29,576 bases of DNA from an uncultured Acidaminococcus sp. GTDB taxonomy: Bacteria > Bacillota > Negativicutes > Acidaminococcales > Acidaminococcaceae. This document shows, piece after piece, positions 15,494 to 24,181 of the stretch (the stretch's first letter is position 1; each line of letters opens with the position of its first letter). Both the position numbers and the translations under genes were made by a program. Location of the stretch: NCBI GenBank assembly GCA_905213155.1, contig CAJMHI010000022.1, positions 1-29,576 of the forward strand, written 5' to 3'. The notes below the pieces were generated by a model. The model worked only from the letters and a program-made list of their open reading frames with translations. It did no database searches and was not told where the DNA came from.

Positions 15494-16786
15494 ATGGGGA
15501 ATTTGATTCTGGGCGCATTTTGTGCCGTGCTATTTATTTTTATTGCAATGGGTCTCCCGCTTTTGGGAGCGCTTTTTATTGGCTTTTTGTTGTTTGCCGG
15601 GTATGCTTTGCACCTGGGGCATGGAGTCAAGGCAGTGCTTTCCATGGCGTGGGAAGGCATCTGGCGGATCCGGATGCTGCTTTTGGTGTTTATGCTGATT
15701 GGTGTGTTGACGGGGCTCTGGCGGGCTTCGGGGACGATTGCCTACATCATCGCCGGGGCGGTGTCGTGGATTCGCCCGTCCATATTTCTGCTTCTGGCTT
15801 TTTTGCTGAACTGCGGCATTTCGTTTCTTTTGGGTAGCAGTTTTGCCACCGGTGCCACTATGGGCGTAATCACTTTTTCTGTGGGGCAGAGTCTGGGGAT
15901 TCCTGCTCTATGCAGCGGCGGCGCGATTTTATCTGGGGCCTACTTCGGTGACCGGATGAGCCCGGTTTCTACCAGTGCACTTTTGGTCAGCACGTTGACG
16001 GAGACGGATATTTACAGGAATATCGGCAATATGGCCCGGTCGGCGGTAGGGCCCTTTTGTCTCAGCGTTTTGCTCTATGTGGGCATCGGCTTTTTCGTAT
16101 CTCCGGCGGCAAAGGAAGTTGCAACCATGACGGGGCCTTTGGAAGGATTGTACCATTTTACGCCGCTTCTGCTTTTACCGGCGCTTTCTATTTTGTTGCT
16201 CAGCTTTTTCCGGGTTTCTGTGAAAAAGAATATGCTGGTGAGCATTGTCCTGGCATTTTTTCTGGCACTTTTTGTCCAGCAGCATTCGGTGACAGACTTA
16301 TTCCAAATCATGGTGCGGGGATACCGTACCACGGATCCGGCCATGGCACATATGTTAAACGGAGGTGGCATTCAATCCATGCTGCGGCTGTCCGCCATCG
16401 TCTGCCTGTCATCATCCTATTCCGGGATTTTTAAAGGGACGGGATTGCTGCATGGCTTGGAGACACTGCTGGACCGTTTCCAGCAAAAGGCCGGGGCCTA
16501 TCCTGCGGTACTGTTGTCGTCGATTTTTACCGGGCTGGTGTCCTGTAACCAGACGTTAACCCTGATGCTGACACACCAATTGACCTATTCCTTCGTTAGG
16601 AAAAAAGAAGAAATGGCATTATTTCTGGAAAACACAGCAGAACTTATCCCGGCTCTTATCCCCTGGTCCATTGCCTTTACGGGCGTGATGGATTCGGCGG
16701 GGGTGCCAGGCTATGCGGCGGTATGCTGTGCGTTTTATCCGATCCTTTTGCCGTTATGGGGGCTTGTGAAAAAAACGCAAGTATAA
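15494..16786 (+). CDS. NhaC-type Na+/H+ antiporter family protein
   Basis: A 430-residue membrane protein with about eleven hydrophobic segments. The block GAILSGAYFGDRMSPVSTSA at about 147-166 is the hallmark of NhaC-type antiporters. LLGSSFATGATMGVI and the late LVSCNQTLTLMLTH segment also fit. NhaC proteins exchange Na+ for H+, and some relatives carry paired organic acids, such as malate-lactate antiport. With a CoA-transferase upstream, either ion homeostasis or carboxylate exchange could apply. It has its own good ribosome site (gcgggaggaa), follows a terminator, and is separated by 48 bases of featureless sequence from the next gene, so it is probably a separate unit. Confidence 0.82.
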   Translation: MGNLILGAFCAVLFIFIAMGLPLLGALFIGFLLFAGYALHLGHGVKAVLSMAWEGIWRIRMLLLVFMLIGVLTGLWRASGTIAYIIAGAVSWIRPSIFLLLAFLLNCGISFLLGSSFATGATMGVITFSVGQSLGIPALCSGGAILSGAYFGDRMSPVSTSALLVSTLTETDIYRNIGNMARSAVGPFCLSVLLYVGIGFFVSPAAKEVATMTGPLEGLYHFTPLLLLPALSILLLSFFRVSVKKNMLVSIVLAFFLALFVQQHSVTDLFQIMVRGYRTTDPAMAHMLNGGGIQSMLRLSAIVCLSSSYSGIFKGTGLLHGLETLLDRFQQKAGAYPAVLLSSIFTGLVSCNQTLTLMLTHQLTYSFVRKKEEMALFLENTAELIPALIPWSIAFTGVMDSAGVPGYAAVCCAFYPILLPLWGLVKKTQV

Positions 16787-16834
16787 AGCGGGAAAAAATC
16801 TGTAATCTAAGAAAGGGGGTGCGGAGAAAAAATA

Positions 16835-17859
16835 ATGGAAACCAAAAATCAAATTCAAACCATGGATACTGCTTCTTATGAGAAATTGATCTCCCATATT
16901 GGCGAAGCCTTACAGCATGGCAGACAGAGTGCTGTTTCCGCCATCAACCAGGCCATGGTGCGGACCAACTGGGAAATTGGGAAGTATATTGTGGAATATG
17001 AACAGGCCGGAAATGAAAAGGCCGAGTATGGATCTGATACACTAAACAGATTGGCCCGGGATTTAACGACTTGTTATGGTAATGGATTTAGCCGAAGCAA
17101 TATTAGCAGGATGCGTCAATTATTCCTGGCTTATCCAAAATGTGCGACACTGTCGCACAAATTAAGCTGGAGTCATTATGTAGAACTGCTCAAAATTGAA
17201 GACCAGCAGGAACGTTCCTTCTATCTCCGGGAATGTGAACAGGAAAACTGGAGCGTCCGGGAACTGAAACGGCAGATGAACAGTATGCTTTTTCAGCGGC
17301 TGGCACTCAGCAAAAATAAGGAAGAAGTTATGCGCCTGGCCAAAGAGGGGCAGATTATTGAAAAGCCAGAGGACATTTTAAAAGATCCCTATGTCTTTGA
17401 ATTTGCCGGACTGCCGGAACTTCCTGTATATAAAGAGGGAGATTTAGAAAACCACTGATCCGCAATTTGAGCCAGTTCCTTTTGGAGCTTGGCAAAGGGT
17501 TTACCTATGTGGGACGGCAGCAGCGGATCAATATCGGCGGACGGATATTTAAAATTGATCTGGTTTTCTACCACCGTATCCTGAAATGTTTTGTTCTGAT
17601 TGACTTAAAACGGGGTGAAGTCCAGCATGAAGATATCGGCCAAATGAATCTGTACCTGAACTATTACCGAGAAGAAATGAACACGGAAGGAGATACAGAA
17701 CCCATTGGAATTGTTATGGGAGCCTATGAGGATAAATTGATGGTCCGATATGCTACCCAGAATATTTCTAATCAGCTTTTTGTAAGCCGATATCAGCTGT
17801 ATCTGCCCAACCGGGAGCAATTGGAACAGGAAATCCGGAGATTCACGGAGAGCAAATAA
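16835..17859 (+). pseudogene. YhcG/DUF1016-family PDDEXK nuclease-like gene, frameshifted
   Basis: Two reading frames together encode one YhcG-type protein. The first (16835-17458, 207 residues) carries the DUF1016 N-terminal helical region (TNWEIGKYIVEYEQ, FSRSNISRMRQL, SWSHYVELLKI). The second continues from about 17457 with FLLELGKGFTYVGRQQRI, KIDLVFYHR and FVLIDLKRG, the D...DLK nuclease-like core. Reading one base back at about 17456 joins ENH to LIRNLSQF, giving 341 residues, the usual family size. No slippery heptamer lies at the junction (gaaaaccactga), so a one-base loss or sequence error is more likely than programmed shifting. The biological role of lone YhcG proteins is poorly known. 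The gene has a strong agaaaggggg ribosome site and ends in a hairpin shared with convergent zur. Confidence 0.8.
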
Positions 17860-17861
17860 AA

Positions 17862-17901
17862 ACAAATACCCATACGGTTTTTGGACCGCATGGGTATTTG
17901 T
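17862..17901. terminator. Bidirectional terminator between the YhcG-like gene and zur
   Basis: acaaatacccat and atgggtatttgt flank cggt/accg around a six-base ttttgg loop, with one mismatch at 17874/17889. An A run precedes the stem and a T-rich tail follows, so it can serve both converging genes. The rest of the gap to 18023 is AT-rich and shows nothing else. Confidence 0.8.
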
Positions 17902-18023
17902 TATATTAGGAACGTTCATACGGCATAATCTGGCCATGGAGAAGAATGTTTTTATGTTGTATGGGCGATAAATCTGCTTATCTCCTTATTTTTATCGGCT
18001 ATAGGCAGTAAAATTTTTGAATT

Positions 18024-18477
18024 TTATCTTTTTATCGCTTGCTTTTTCCGGCATTCTTCGCAATACCCGTAAAGTTCCAGGTAATGGCCCACGATTTCAA
18101 AATGAGTCTTTTGGGCCAGGTCCTGTTCAAACCCGTGCAAGGGACAATCGTCAATATTAACGACTTTGTGGCAGGACAGGCAGATAAGATGGTGGGTGTG
18201 GCTAAGGGTATAAGGAAGGAATCCTGCCTTTCGGGTCTTTGGCAGGATAATTTTTTCGGTAAGTTTTTTTTTCGGTAAAAAGTTCCAGAATCCGGTACAC
18301 CGTGGAAAAATTCAGCTGGGCACCTTGGTGCCGGAGGGTTTCGTAGATATCGTCAGCGGTGAGTACTTCCCGCTGCTGGAGCAGGATTTGCAGTACGGCC
18401 AGACGGGATTGGGTACGCTTTAGCCCGGCCTGACGGATTAGGGATTCTGCATCCAGCATTTTGGAGAGTTCTTGCAT
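18024..18477 (-). pseudogene. zur: Zur-type Fur-family zinc regulator, frameshifted in a nine-A run
   Basis: The reverse-strand gene starts at 18477 (MQELSKMLDAESLIRQAG) and shows the Fur-family winged helix (LKRTQSRLAVLQIL, TADDIYETL, LNFSTVYRILELF). After TEKK the frame is lost at a run of nine A, at 18264-18272 (T on the plus strand). With eight A the frame continues as LTEKIILPKTRKAGF, then HTHHLICLSCHKVVNIDDC and GYCEECRKK, ending at 18024 for 150 residues. That restores the two CxxC structural zinc motifs and the His-rich metal-sensing segment. As written, the product stops early and lacks them. Its ATG overlaps the znuB stop (taatg), so it is the third gene of the zinc operon. Polymerase slippage, phase variation or a sequence error could explain the run. 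Confidence 0.85.
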
Positions 18478-19289
18478 TATAACGCCTCCTGTTCCCGTTT
18501 CCTCACGATTTCCTGGTAAGCGATGACACAAAGCAGAAGCACGACGGAAAGTATGGCCGTGATGCCACCGGGCGCTGCTCCTGCATAATAGGAGATAAAA
18601 AGCCCGCCCATAATATCAATAAAGCTAAAGAGTACGGAAAACGCCATAGTTTTCTTGAAGCTTTTTTGCAGCTGCATGGCCGTCGCTACAGGGAGCGCAA
18701 TCAGAGAACTGATGACCAAAATTCCTACAATCCGCAAAGACACGGCAATGGTGGCTGCGACCAGGATGGAAAAAATGTAGTTGATAGGGCGGGCCTTCAC
18801 ACCGGAAATCCGGGCGCCGTCCTCATCAAAGGCGAGCAGCACCAGCTGGGGAAAGAGACCAAAAATGGCGATAAGGGAAATTACTGTCAGAATCGCCACG
18901 GTGATAACTTCTTCCGGGGTAACAGTCAAGATGCTGCCGAATAAAAAGGAATCCACGTTAGCATGCACCGCCCCGGAGCTGATAATGGTAATGGCGATGC
19001 CCACCGATAAGGAAAGCACGATGACAAGCGTCAGTTCCGCATAGCGGCGGAATTTTTCCCGGAGCAGTTCAATCAAAAGAGCAAAGAGGGAGGTGACGCC
19101 GAAGGCGCTTAAAATCGGATTGAAATGGAATAAAAGGCCGCCGGCCACGCCTGCTAACGAACTGTGGGCCAGAGTGTCACCGATCATGGAATACCGGCGC
19201 AGCACCAAAAACGTGCCGATGAGCGGACAGATCAGGCTGATGAGCAGCGAGATCAAAAACGCATTGCGCATAAAGGCATAGTCAAACAT
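18477..19289 (-). CDS. znuB: Zinc/manganese ABC transporter permease
   Basis: A 270-residue permease of the ABC-3 family with about eight hydrophobic helices. Typical segments are LVLRRYSMIGDTLAHSSLAG near residue 27-46 and the ISGVKARPINYIFSILVAAT region in the second half. It would form the membrane channel for ZnuC-driven metal import. Its start overlaps the end of the ATPase gene by eight bases, and its stop overlaps the zur start, so the three genes are translationally coupled. The association with a Zur-type regulator points to zinc, although manganese and iron transporters share this fold. No solute-binding protein gene (znuA) is present in the window; it must be encoded elsewhere. Confidence 0.88.
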   Translation of the reverse strand: MFDYAFMRNAFLISLLISLICPLIGTFLVLRRYSMIGDTLAHSSLAGVAGGLLFHFNPILSAFGVTSLFALLIELLREKFRRYAELTLVIVLSLSVGIAITIISSGAVHANVDSFLFGSILTVTPEEVITVAILTVISLIAIFGLFPQLVLLAFDEDGARISGVKARPINYIFSILVAATIAVSLRIVGILVISSLIALPVATAMQLQKSFKKTMAFSVLFSFIDIMGGLFISYYAGAAPGGITAILSVVLLLCVIAYQEIVRKREQEAL

Positions 19290-19956
19290 GGTAGGCTTCG
19301 CCTCCGTTTTCCTGCAGATATTCTTTGATGTAGTCCTGAGGCGTGCAGAAATGCCCCCGTTTATCCCGCATATGGAAAAAGGTCATAGCCTGGCTGGCGG
19401 CATACCGCAGATTGTGCTCTACAGTGATGATGGTGATGCCCTGTTTCTGGTTCAGTTCGTGAATAAGGGGATAGAGATCAGCCTGGCTTTTCATGTCCAT
19501 GCTGGTGCTGGGTTCATCAAAGATTAATAGATCCGGGTGCCCTAAAAGCGCCCTGGCAATCATCACTTTTTGGAACTGGCCACCGGACAAGGCGCCGATG
19601 AGGTGATCCTGCAAAAATTCAATGTTCATTCTGGCAAGGGCCCGGTGGGTGGCTTTTTTATCTTTGATGTGAAGAACTTGGCGCGTGTAGTCCAGCACTT
19701 CGTAAACGGTAATAGGAAACTGCTTATTGACCATATCCGTGGGTTGGGGCACATAGGCGGGTTTCTTGAACGTAGAGTGGATGGTCCCTGCCGTAGGGGA
19801 TAATAGGCCCAATATTAATTTAATCAGGGTGCTTTTGCCGCAGCCATTTTCTCCCACGATGGCTACATAGGAACCATCGGAAAGAGTAAAATTCAGATCC
19901 TGGAGAATATAAGGTCCTTGCTCATAGGCAAAAGACAGATGGGAAATTTCCAGCAT
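19282..19956 (-). CDS. znuC: Zinc ABC transporter ATP-binding protein
   Basis: A 224-residue ATPase. Walker A is GENGCGKS at 35-42, the Q-loop is in AYVPQPTD, the signature is LSGGQFQK, and Walker B is LLIFDEP followed by STSMD. TVEHNL supplies the switch His. All catalytic elements are intact. It energises metal import through the overlapping permease gene. The first gene of the reverse-strand operon, it is preceded by an agaaagga ribosome site and, 23-40 bases further upstream, a palindrome of the Fur/Zur type. Family and regulator context favour zinc as substrate. Confidence 0.88.
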   Translation of the reverse strand: MLEISHLSFAYEQGPYILQDLNFTLSDGSYVAIVGENGCGKSTLIKLILGLLSPTAGTIHSTFKKPAYVPQPTDMVNKQFPITVYEVLDYTRQVLHIKDKKATHRALARMNIEFLQDHLIGALSGGQFQKVMIARALLGHPDLLIFDEPSTSMDMKSQADLYPLIHELNQKQGITIITVEHNLRYAASQAMTFFHMRDKRGHFCTPQDYIKEYLQENGGEAYHV

Positions 19957-19979
19957 ACAAAAAGGTCCTTTCTTATGTG

Positions 19980-19996
19980 CAAATGCATTGCATTTG
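19980..19996. promoter_or_regulatory. Candidate Zur box in front of znuC
   Basis: caaatgca-t-tgcatttg is a perfect 8-1-8 inverted repeat 24 bases upstream of the znuC start. Fur-family repressors usually bind a 7-1-7 dyad, and this fits that geometry. It is the only strong palindrome in the 92-base gap between znuC and the next gene. Repression of znuC-znuB-zur by zinc-loaded Zur, including autoregulation, is the expected use. Confidence 0.7.
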
Positions 19997-20048
19997 GCAA
20001 CAAATGGTGTCCTCTATCATATACCATCCCGGAGGAAAAGAACAGGAC

Positions 20049-20969
20049 TTATTTTTTTGTTTCTGCCTGCATAACCGTTGTCAGAATAGGCACCAGGGAA
20101 TTTACAGAGGAATTTTCCCGGTAGGCTAAGCCGATGGTGCGATGATTATACCGGCTTTTGAAGTGAAAGAACAAGGTGCGGTTACTCCGGGGATTGCAGT
20201 TGCGGGCAATCACATCCGGCAAAAATCCTACGCCATAGTTGTGGTTCACCAGGGAATAAACAGTATCCAGGTTTTCCGATTGGTAAATGGATTGGGGCTG
20301 GAATCCCATATGTTTGCAGATCCTTAGCGCCTGCCGGTGCATTTTCAGTCCTTCTTTGGGGAGCACAAAAGGTAAATGCTGAAAAACAAGAAGGTCCAGC
20401 GTATCTTCCTGTTTTTCCCGGGCGCTTTCCACTAGCTTTGTGGCTTCCCGGTTATCCTTGCTGAAGGCAAATAAAATTTCTTCTGTACCCAGCGGCGCAA
20501 AGGAGACTTGCGGCCGGGTGGTAGGAGCTGGAAAAATTCCAAAATCCAGTTTCCCGCAGGCAATCTGTTCTTCCAGATAGTGGGATTCCCCGTCCACAAT
20601 CTGGATGCGGTAGCCGGGAAGATTTTCCCGCAGCTTTTCCAGGTAGGGAGTGAGAAAATATTTGCCGTAAAACTGGGAGACGCCGATACTGATCTGCTTT
20701 TGTTCTGCTTGCTGCCAGTGCCGCATAGCCGCTTCCAGACTTTCCATCTGCTGCAGAATAGCTTCTCCTTTTTGCACGTAATATTCTCCTGCTGGCGAAA
20801 GTTCCACCCGGCTGCGGCTGCGGTAAAATAAGGTGACCTGAAGGGATTTTTCCAACCGTTTGATATATTGGCTGAGTGCCGGCTGGCTGATATATAAAGC
20901 CTTGGCCGCTTGGGAAAAATTACCGGTGCGGGCAATGGCCAGCACATATTCCAAATCCCGTGTATCCAT
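20049..20969 (-). CDS. LysR-family transcriptional regulator, divergent from aconitase
   Basis: A 306-residue LysR-type regulator. The helix-turn-helix is in the first 60 residues (LAIARTGNFSQAAKALYISQPALSQYIKRLE), followed by a full-length co-inducer domain from about residue 90, with FGIFPAPTTRPQ and GVGFLPDVIARN typical of the family. It starts 157 bases from the aconitase gene on the other strand, so it probably controls the aconitase-lactonase-transporter group in response to a tri- or dicarboxylate. An AT-rich dyad lies between them. It is convergent with nothing; znuC points the same way downstream. Confidence 0.86.
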   Translation of the reverse strand: MDTRDLEYVLAIARTGNFSQAAKALYISQPALSQYIKRLEKSLQVTLFYRSRSRVELSPAGEYYVQKGEAILQQMESLEAAMRHWQQAEQKQISIGVSQFYGKYFLTPYLEKLRENLPGYRIQIVDGESHYLEEQIACGKLDFGIFPAPTTRPQVSFAPLGTEEILFAFSKDNREATKLVESAREKQEDTLDLLVFQHLPFVLPKEGLKMHRQALRICKHMGFQPQSIYQSENLDTVYSLVNHNYGVGFLPDVIARNCNPRSNRTLFFHFKSRYNHRTIGLAYRENSSVNSLVPILTTVMQAETKK

Positions 20970-21004
20970 AAGCCCTCCTTATAACACTGTCTTATATATT
21001 CATC

Positions 21005-21019
21005 ATAATATAATATTAT
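21005..21019. promoter_or_regulatory. Candidate LysR operator and acn promoter region
   Basis: ataatat-a-atattat is a perfect 7-1-7 dyad in the 157-base divergent region. A possible -10 hexamer for aconitase, tatagt, lies at 21040-21045 without a good -35, as is common for LysR-activated promoters. The dyad would be near -40 relative to that start. AT richness makes chance symmetry possible. Confidence 0.4.
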
Positions 21020-21126
21020 ACAACAATTTTACTCCGTGCTATAGTAAAAGCAGAAAAAGTTAGAAAACAATGACATTTTTTGTGGGAACGGTAAACGATA
21101 GTAAAGGGAAAAGGGGAGGAAATACA

Positions 21127-23082
21127 ATGGCTATGAATTTGACCTGTAAAATTTTGGCGGCCCATTTGGCAGAACCGTCTGCAATGGTGCCCGGCGAAGA
21201 AATCAAGGTAAAAGTGGATCAGACGCTGACCCATGATATCAATGCGGTTATGGCCTATTTGGCTTTTGAGGCACTGGATTTGGACCGGGTGCGGACGAAA
21301 GTCTCCGTCAGCTACATTGATCACAATTTGCTGCAAATCGACAACAAAACGCCGGACGACCATATTTATCTCCAGTCCATCGCCCAGAAGTATGGTTTAA
21401 TTCTTTCCAAAGCGGGCAACGGAATTTGTCATGCGCTACAATGCAGTCGCTTTGCCAAACCGGGCGCATTGCTGCTGGGCGGCGACAGCCATACCCCCAG
21501 CTGCGGTGCCGTAGGGCAATTATCCATCGGCGTGGGAGGCATGGATATTGCGGTAGCGCTGGCTGGATTTCCCTATGTGATGAAAATGCCCAAAGTGGTG
21601 AAGGTGAATCTTACCGGACATCTTCGTCCCGGTGTAGCGGCAAAAGACGTAATCTTAGAAATGCTGCGGCGAATCAGCGTTAAAGGCGGCGTGGGCAAGG
21701 TATACGAATATGTGGGAGACGGGGTTGCAACGCTTTCTATTCCGGAACGTCTTACCATTGCCAATATGGGTGCAGAAATGGGAGCGACCACGTCCATTTT
21801 CCCGGCGGACGCACAGGTGCGAGATTTTTTAAAAGCCCAGGGCCGGCTGCAAGAGTATGACGAGCAATGGGTGCCGGACGATGGCTGCACGTATGATGAG
21901 GAAATGGAACTGGATCTGTCCGCCCTGGAGCCGCTGGTGGCGTGCCCCCATCTGCCGGATAACGTAGTGAAAGTGAAAGAGGTACCCAAGGTACCGGTGC
22001 AACAGGTATTTATCGGCAGCTGCACCAACGGTTCCTACAGCGACTTTAAAAAGGTGTCCCTGGTGTTAAAAGGGCACAGATTAAATCCCAATGTGAGCTT
22101 GGTGCTGGGCATCAGTTCCCGGCAAATTTATCTGCAGCTCCTGCAGGATGGGGTTATCACTGATTTGTTAAATTCCGGTGCGCGGATTACAGAACTGGCA
22201 TGCGGTGCCTGCTGCGGTATCGGCATTGCACCCTCTAGCAAGGGCATTTCCGTGCGGACCAGCAATCGCAATTTCAAAGGGCGCAGCTCTACTGCGGACG
22301 CCAGCTTGTACCTGGTGAGTCCGGAAGTGGCAGCAGCCACTGCCATCAAAGGCGAATTGGCACTGCCGGAAGACGTAATGGAAGATGTGTCAATTCTGGG
22401 GGATGTGAAAGAGCCGGAGACGTATCCTGTCAACGACAATTTATTCCTCCTGCCGCCTAAAGATGGCAAAGACGTTACGATTGTTCGGGGCCCGAATATC
22501 AAACCGCTGCCGGTAGCCGATCCACCGGAAGAAGAATTGATGGCAAAGGTCAGCCTCAAGGCACGGGACAATGTGAGCACCGATGATATCACACCTGCCA
22601 GTGCGGAATTCTCTTCTATGCGGAGCAATATGCCCGCCATGGCCCAGTATGCATTCTGCCGTTACGATCCGGATTTTGCCAAACGGGCACAAAAAGATGG
22701 GAAAAGCTTTATCGTCGGCGGAGAAAATTACGGACAGGGTTCCTCTCGGGAACATGCTGCCATTACTCCGATGTACCTGGGCGTTAAAATGGTGATTGCC
22801 AAAGGATTTGCCCGGATTCATAAAGGAAACTTGATTAACCACGGTGTGATCCCGGCAGTCTTTGCGGATAAGGCAGTCTATGACCGGATTGATCTGGACG
22901 ATACGTTCCAGATTCATACCCTGCGGCAGCAGATGAAAACCAAGACCATCCAGGTGGAAGATGTGACAAAGAGATTTACCTTTACCGTCAACCTGGAACT
23001 GACGGATCAGGAAGTGGAAATCCTGCTGGCCGGTGGTAAATTGCGGTATTATAAAGCCATTTTGGAAAAGGAAGGAAAATAA
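21127..23082 (+). CDS. Aconitate hydratase, short bacterial (Aquifex-type) form
   Basis: A 651-residue aconitase interconverting citrate, cis-aconitate and isocitrate. ATG at 21127 is chosen because aaggggagg precedes it and the protein then starts MAMNLTCKILAAHL like the family; an upstream ATG at 21070 adds only an odd leader. Cluster cysteines are Cys299 (GSCTNGS) and Cys359 and Cys362 (ACGACCG). GDSHTPSCGA in the first third and the C-terminal swivel domain with SREHAAITPMYLGVK are present. The size fits the putative-aconitase group of anaerobes rather than the 850-900-residue AcnA or AcnB. A lactonase starts one base after the stop, and a carboxylate transporter follows, so the group is probably for external citrate, aconitate or related acids. 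The divergent LysR gene is the likely regulator. Confidence 0.92.
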   Translation: MAMNLTCKILAAHLAEPSAMVPGEEIKVKVDQTLTHDINAVMAYLAFEALDLDRVRTKVSVSYIDHNLLQIDNKTPDDHIYLQSIAQKYGLILSKAGNGICHALQCSRFAKPGALLLGGDSHTPSCGAVGQLSIGVGGMDIAVALAGFPYVMKMPKVVKVNLTGHLRPGVAAKDVILEMLRRISVKGGVGKVYEYVGDGVATLSIPERLTIANMGAEMGATTSIFPADAQVRDFLKAQGRLQEYDEQWVPDDGCTYDEEMELDLSALEPLVACPHLPDNVVKVKEVPKVPVQQVFIGSCTNGSYSDFKKVSLVLKGHRLNPNVSLVLGISSRQIYLQLLQDGVITDLLNSGARITELACGACCGIGIAPSSKGISVRTSNRNFKGRSSTADASLYLVSPEVAAATAIKGELALPEDVMEDVSILGDVKEPETYPVNDNLFLLPPKDGKDVTIVRGPNIKPLPVADPPEEELMAKVSLKARDNVSTDDITPASAEFSSMRSNMPAMAQYAFCRYDPDFAKRAQKDGKSFIVGGENYGQGSSREHAAITPMYLGVKMVIAKGFARIHKGNLINHGVIPAVFADKAVYDRIDLDDTFQIHTLRQQMKTKTIQVEDVTKRFTFTVNLELTDQEVEILLAGGKLRYYKAILEKEGK

Positions 23083-23083
23083 C

Positions 23084-24169
23084 ATGACGACTGCTTATGT
23101 TGGATGCCGGACGACCCAAAAACGTTATGCCCATGGCAAAGGCATTTCCCGCTATACCCTTGATGCTAAAGGGAACTGGACACTGCAAGAGATTACCAAA
23201 ACACTGGATAATCCAGCCTGGCTGGTGTTTGACCGGACGAAAAATTATTTATATACGGTGCATGGGGACGGACATGAAGTGAGTGCCTTTGCCGTGCGGT
23301 CAGGCGGGGACCTGCAATTCCTCAATACTGTGGATAGCCAGGGCAAAAACCCGGTGTATGGCACGGTAACGTTTAATAATAAATTCTTATTGGTGGCGTC
23401 CCTGCAAGGCGGCGCAGTGGCTAGTTTACCCATTCAGCCGGATGGAAGCCTGGGAGAAGCGGTCAGTGTGGAGCATTTTGAGGGACCGAAGGAAGGCGGC
23501 ATCTCTCACGCCCATGCCTGCGTATTGGATTGTACGGGAAACTTTCTCCTGGTGCCAACACAAGCCCGGGAAGTGGGCTATGACCGGGTATGGGTCCTGC
23601 AAGTGAATCAGGAAACGGGAAAACTGACCAGAGTTTCCTACACGGAGGCAAGAAAATATGACGAACCCCGCCACCTGGTATTTTCCAAAGATAACAAGTA
23701 TGTGTACTTGGTGAATGAAAAAGCGAGTACCCTGCGGGTGTTTGATTTTGATGATAAAAAAGGCGTGCTGACACCAAAACAGGTAGTTCCTACCTTACAA
23801 GAAACCTATGTAGGCCCCAATATGGCCAGCGCCATTGTGCTAAGTGCAGACGGTCACCATGTGTACGTGTCCAATCGGATCAAAGAAGGCATCCCGCCGG
23901 AAGGAGAAGGCTATGCTGGCTCGTTCCGGGGACAGGAAACCATCGTCAGTTATGCCATTGATGCAGCTACTGGCATGCTGAAAAATCCGCAATGGATAAA
24001 CTGTGAAGGATATACGCCCCGGTTTATGACCTTGTGCCCGGACGGGAAATTGCTGGTGACCAATATGGACAGCGATGCGATAAAGATTTTTGCTCCGGCA
24101 GGGGATGGTCTCCGCTATACAGGAGAAACAATACAAACAGAAAGTCCCTGTGCTGTGGTATTTCGATAA
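23084..24169 (+). CDS. Beta-propeller lactonase family protein (6-phosphogluconolactonase-like)
   Basis: A 361-residue protein of the seven-bladed beta-propeller lactonase family (Pgl/muconate-cyclase type). Repeating strand patterns run through the protein, with YTVHGDGHEVSAFAV, GGISHAHACVLDCTGNFLLV, DEPRHLVFSKDNKYVYLVNE and VVLSADGHHVYVSNR-like IVLSADGHHVYVSNR as typical blades. ATG at 23084 is preferred to an earlier in-frame ATG inside aconitase because gaaggaaaat lies at the right distance. Known members hydrolyse 6-phosphogluconolactone or form carboxymuconolactone. No pentose-phosphate gene is nearby, whereas aconitase and a dicarboxylate transporter flank it, so a lactone of a tricarboxylate such as isocitrate is a possible substrate. 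This substrate is speculative. Confidence 0.85.
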   Translation: MTTAYVGCRTTQKRYAHGKGISRYTLDAKGNWTLQEITKTLDNPAWLVFDRTKNYLYTVHGDGHEVSAFAVRSGGDLQFLNTVDSQGKNPVYGTVTFNNKFLLVASLQGGAVASLPIQPDGSLGEAVSVEHFEGPKEGGISHAHACVLDCTGNFLLVPTQAREVGYDRVWVLQVNQETGKLTRVSYTEARKYDEPRHLVFSKDNKYVYLVNEKASTLRVFDFDDKKGVLTPKQVVPTLQETYVGPNMASAIVLSADGHHVYVSNRIKEGIPPEGEGYAGSFRGQETIVSYAIDAATGMLKNPQWINCEGYTPRFMTLCPDGKLLVTNMDSDAIKIFAPAGDGLRYTGETIQTESPCAVVFR

Positions 24170-24181
24170 GGGGGAGGAAAA

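Noticed and set aside
17440..17465. Programmed -1 frameshifting in the YhcG-like gene
   Set aside because: The junction has no X-XXY-YYZ slippery heptamer or obvious downstream pseudoknot, so mutation or error is the simpler reading.
17467..17859. Separate small gene starting at TTG 17467 (130 residues)
   Set aside because: It lacks a ribosome site and is simply the nuclease-like C-terminal half of the frameshifted YhcG protein.
18039..18278. Plus-strand open frame opposite zur
   Set aside because: It is antisense to the coding strand of the restored zur gene, without a ribosome site or family resemblance.
21070..21126. Upstream start for aconitase at 21070
   Set aside because: aaggggagg sits inside this stretch at the right distance for the ATG at 21127, where family similarity begins.
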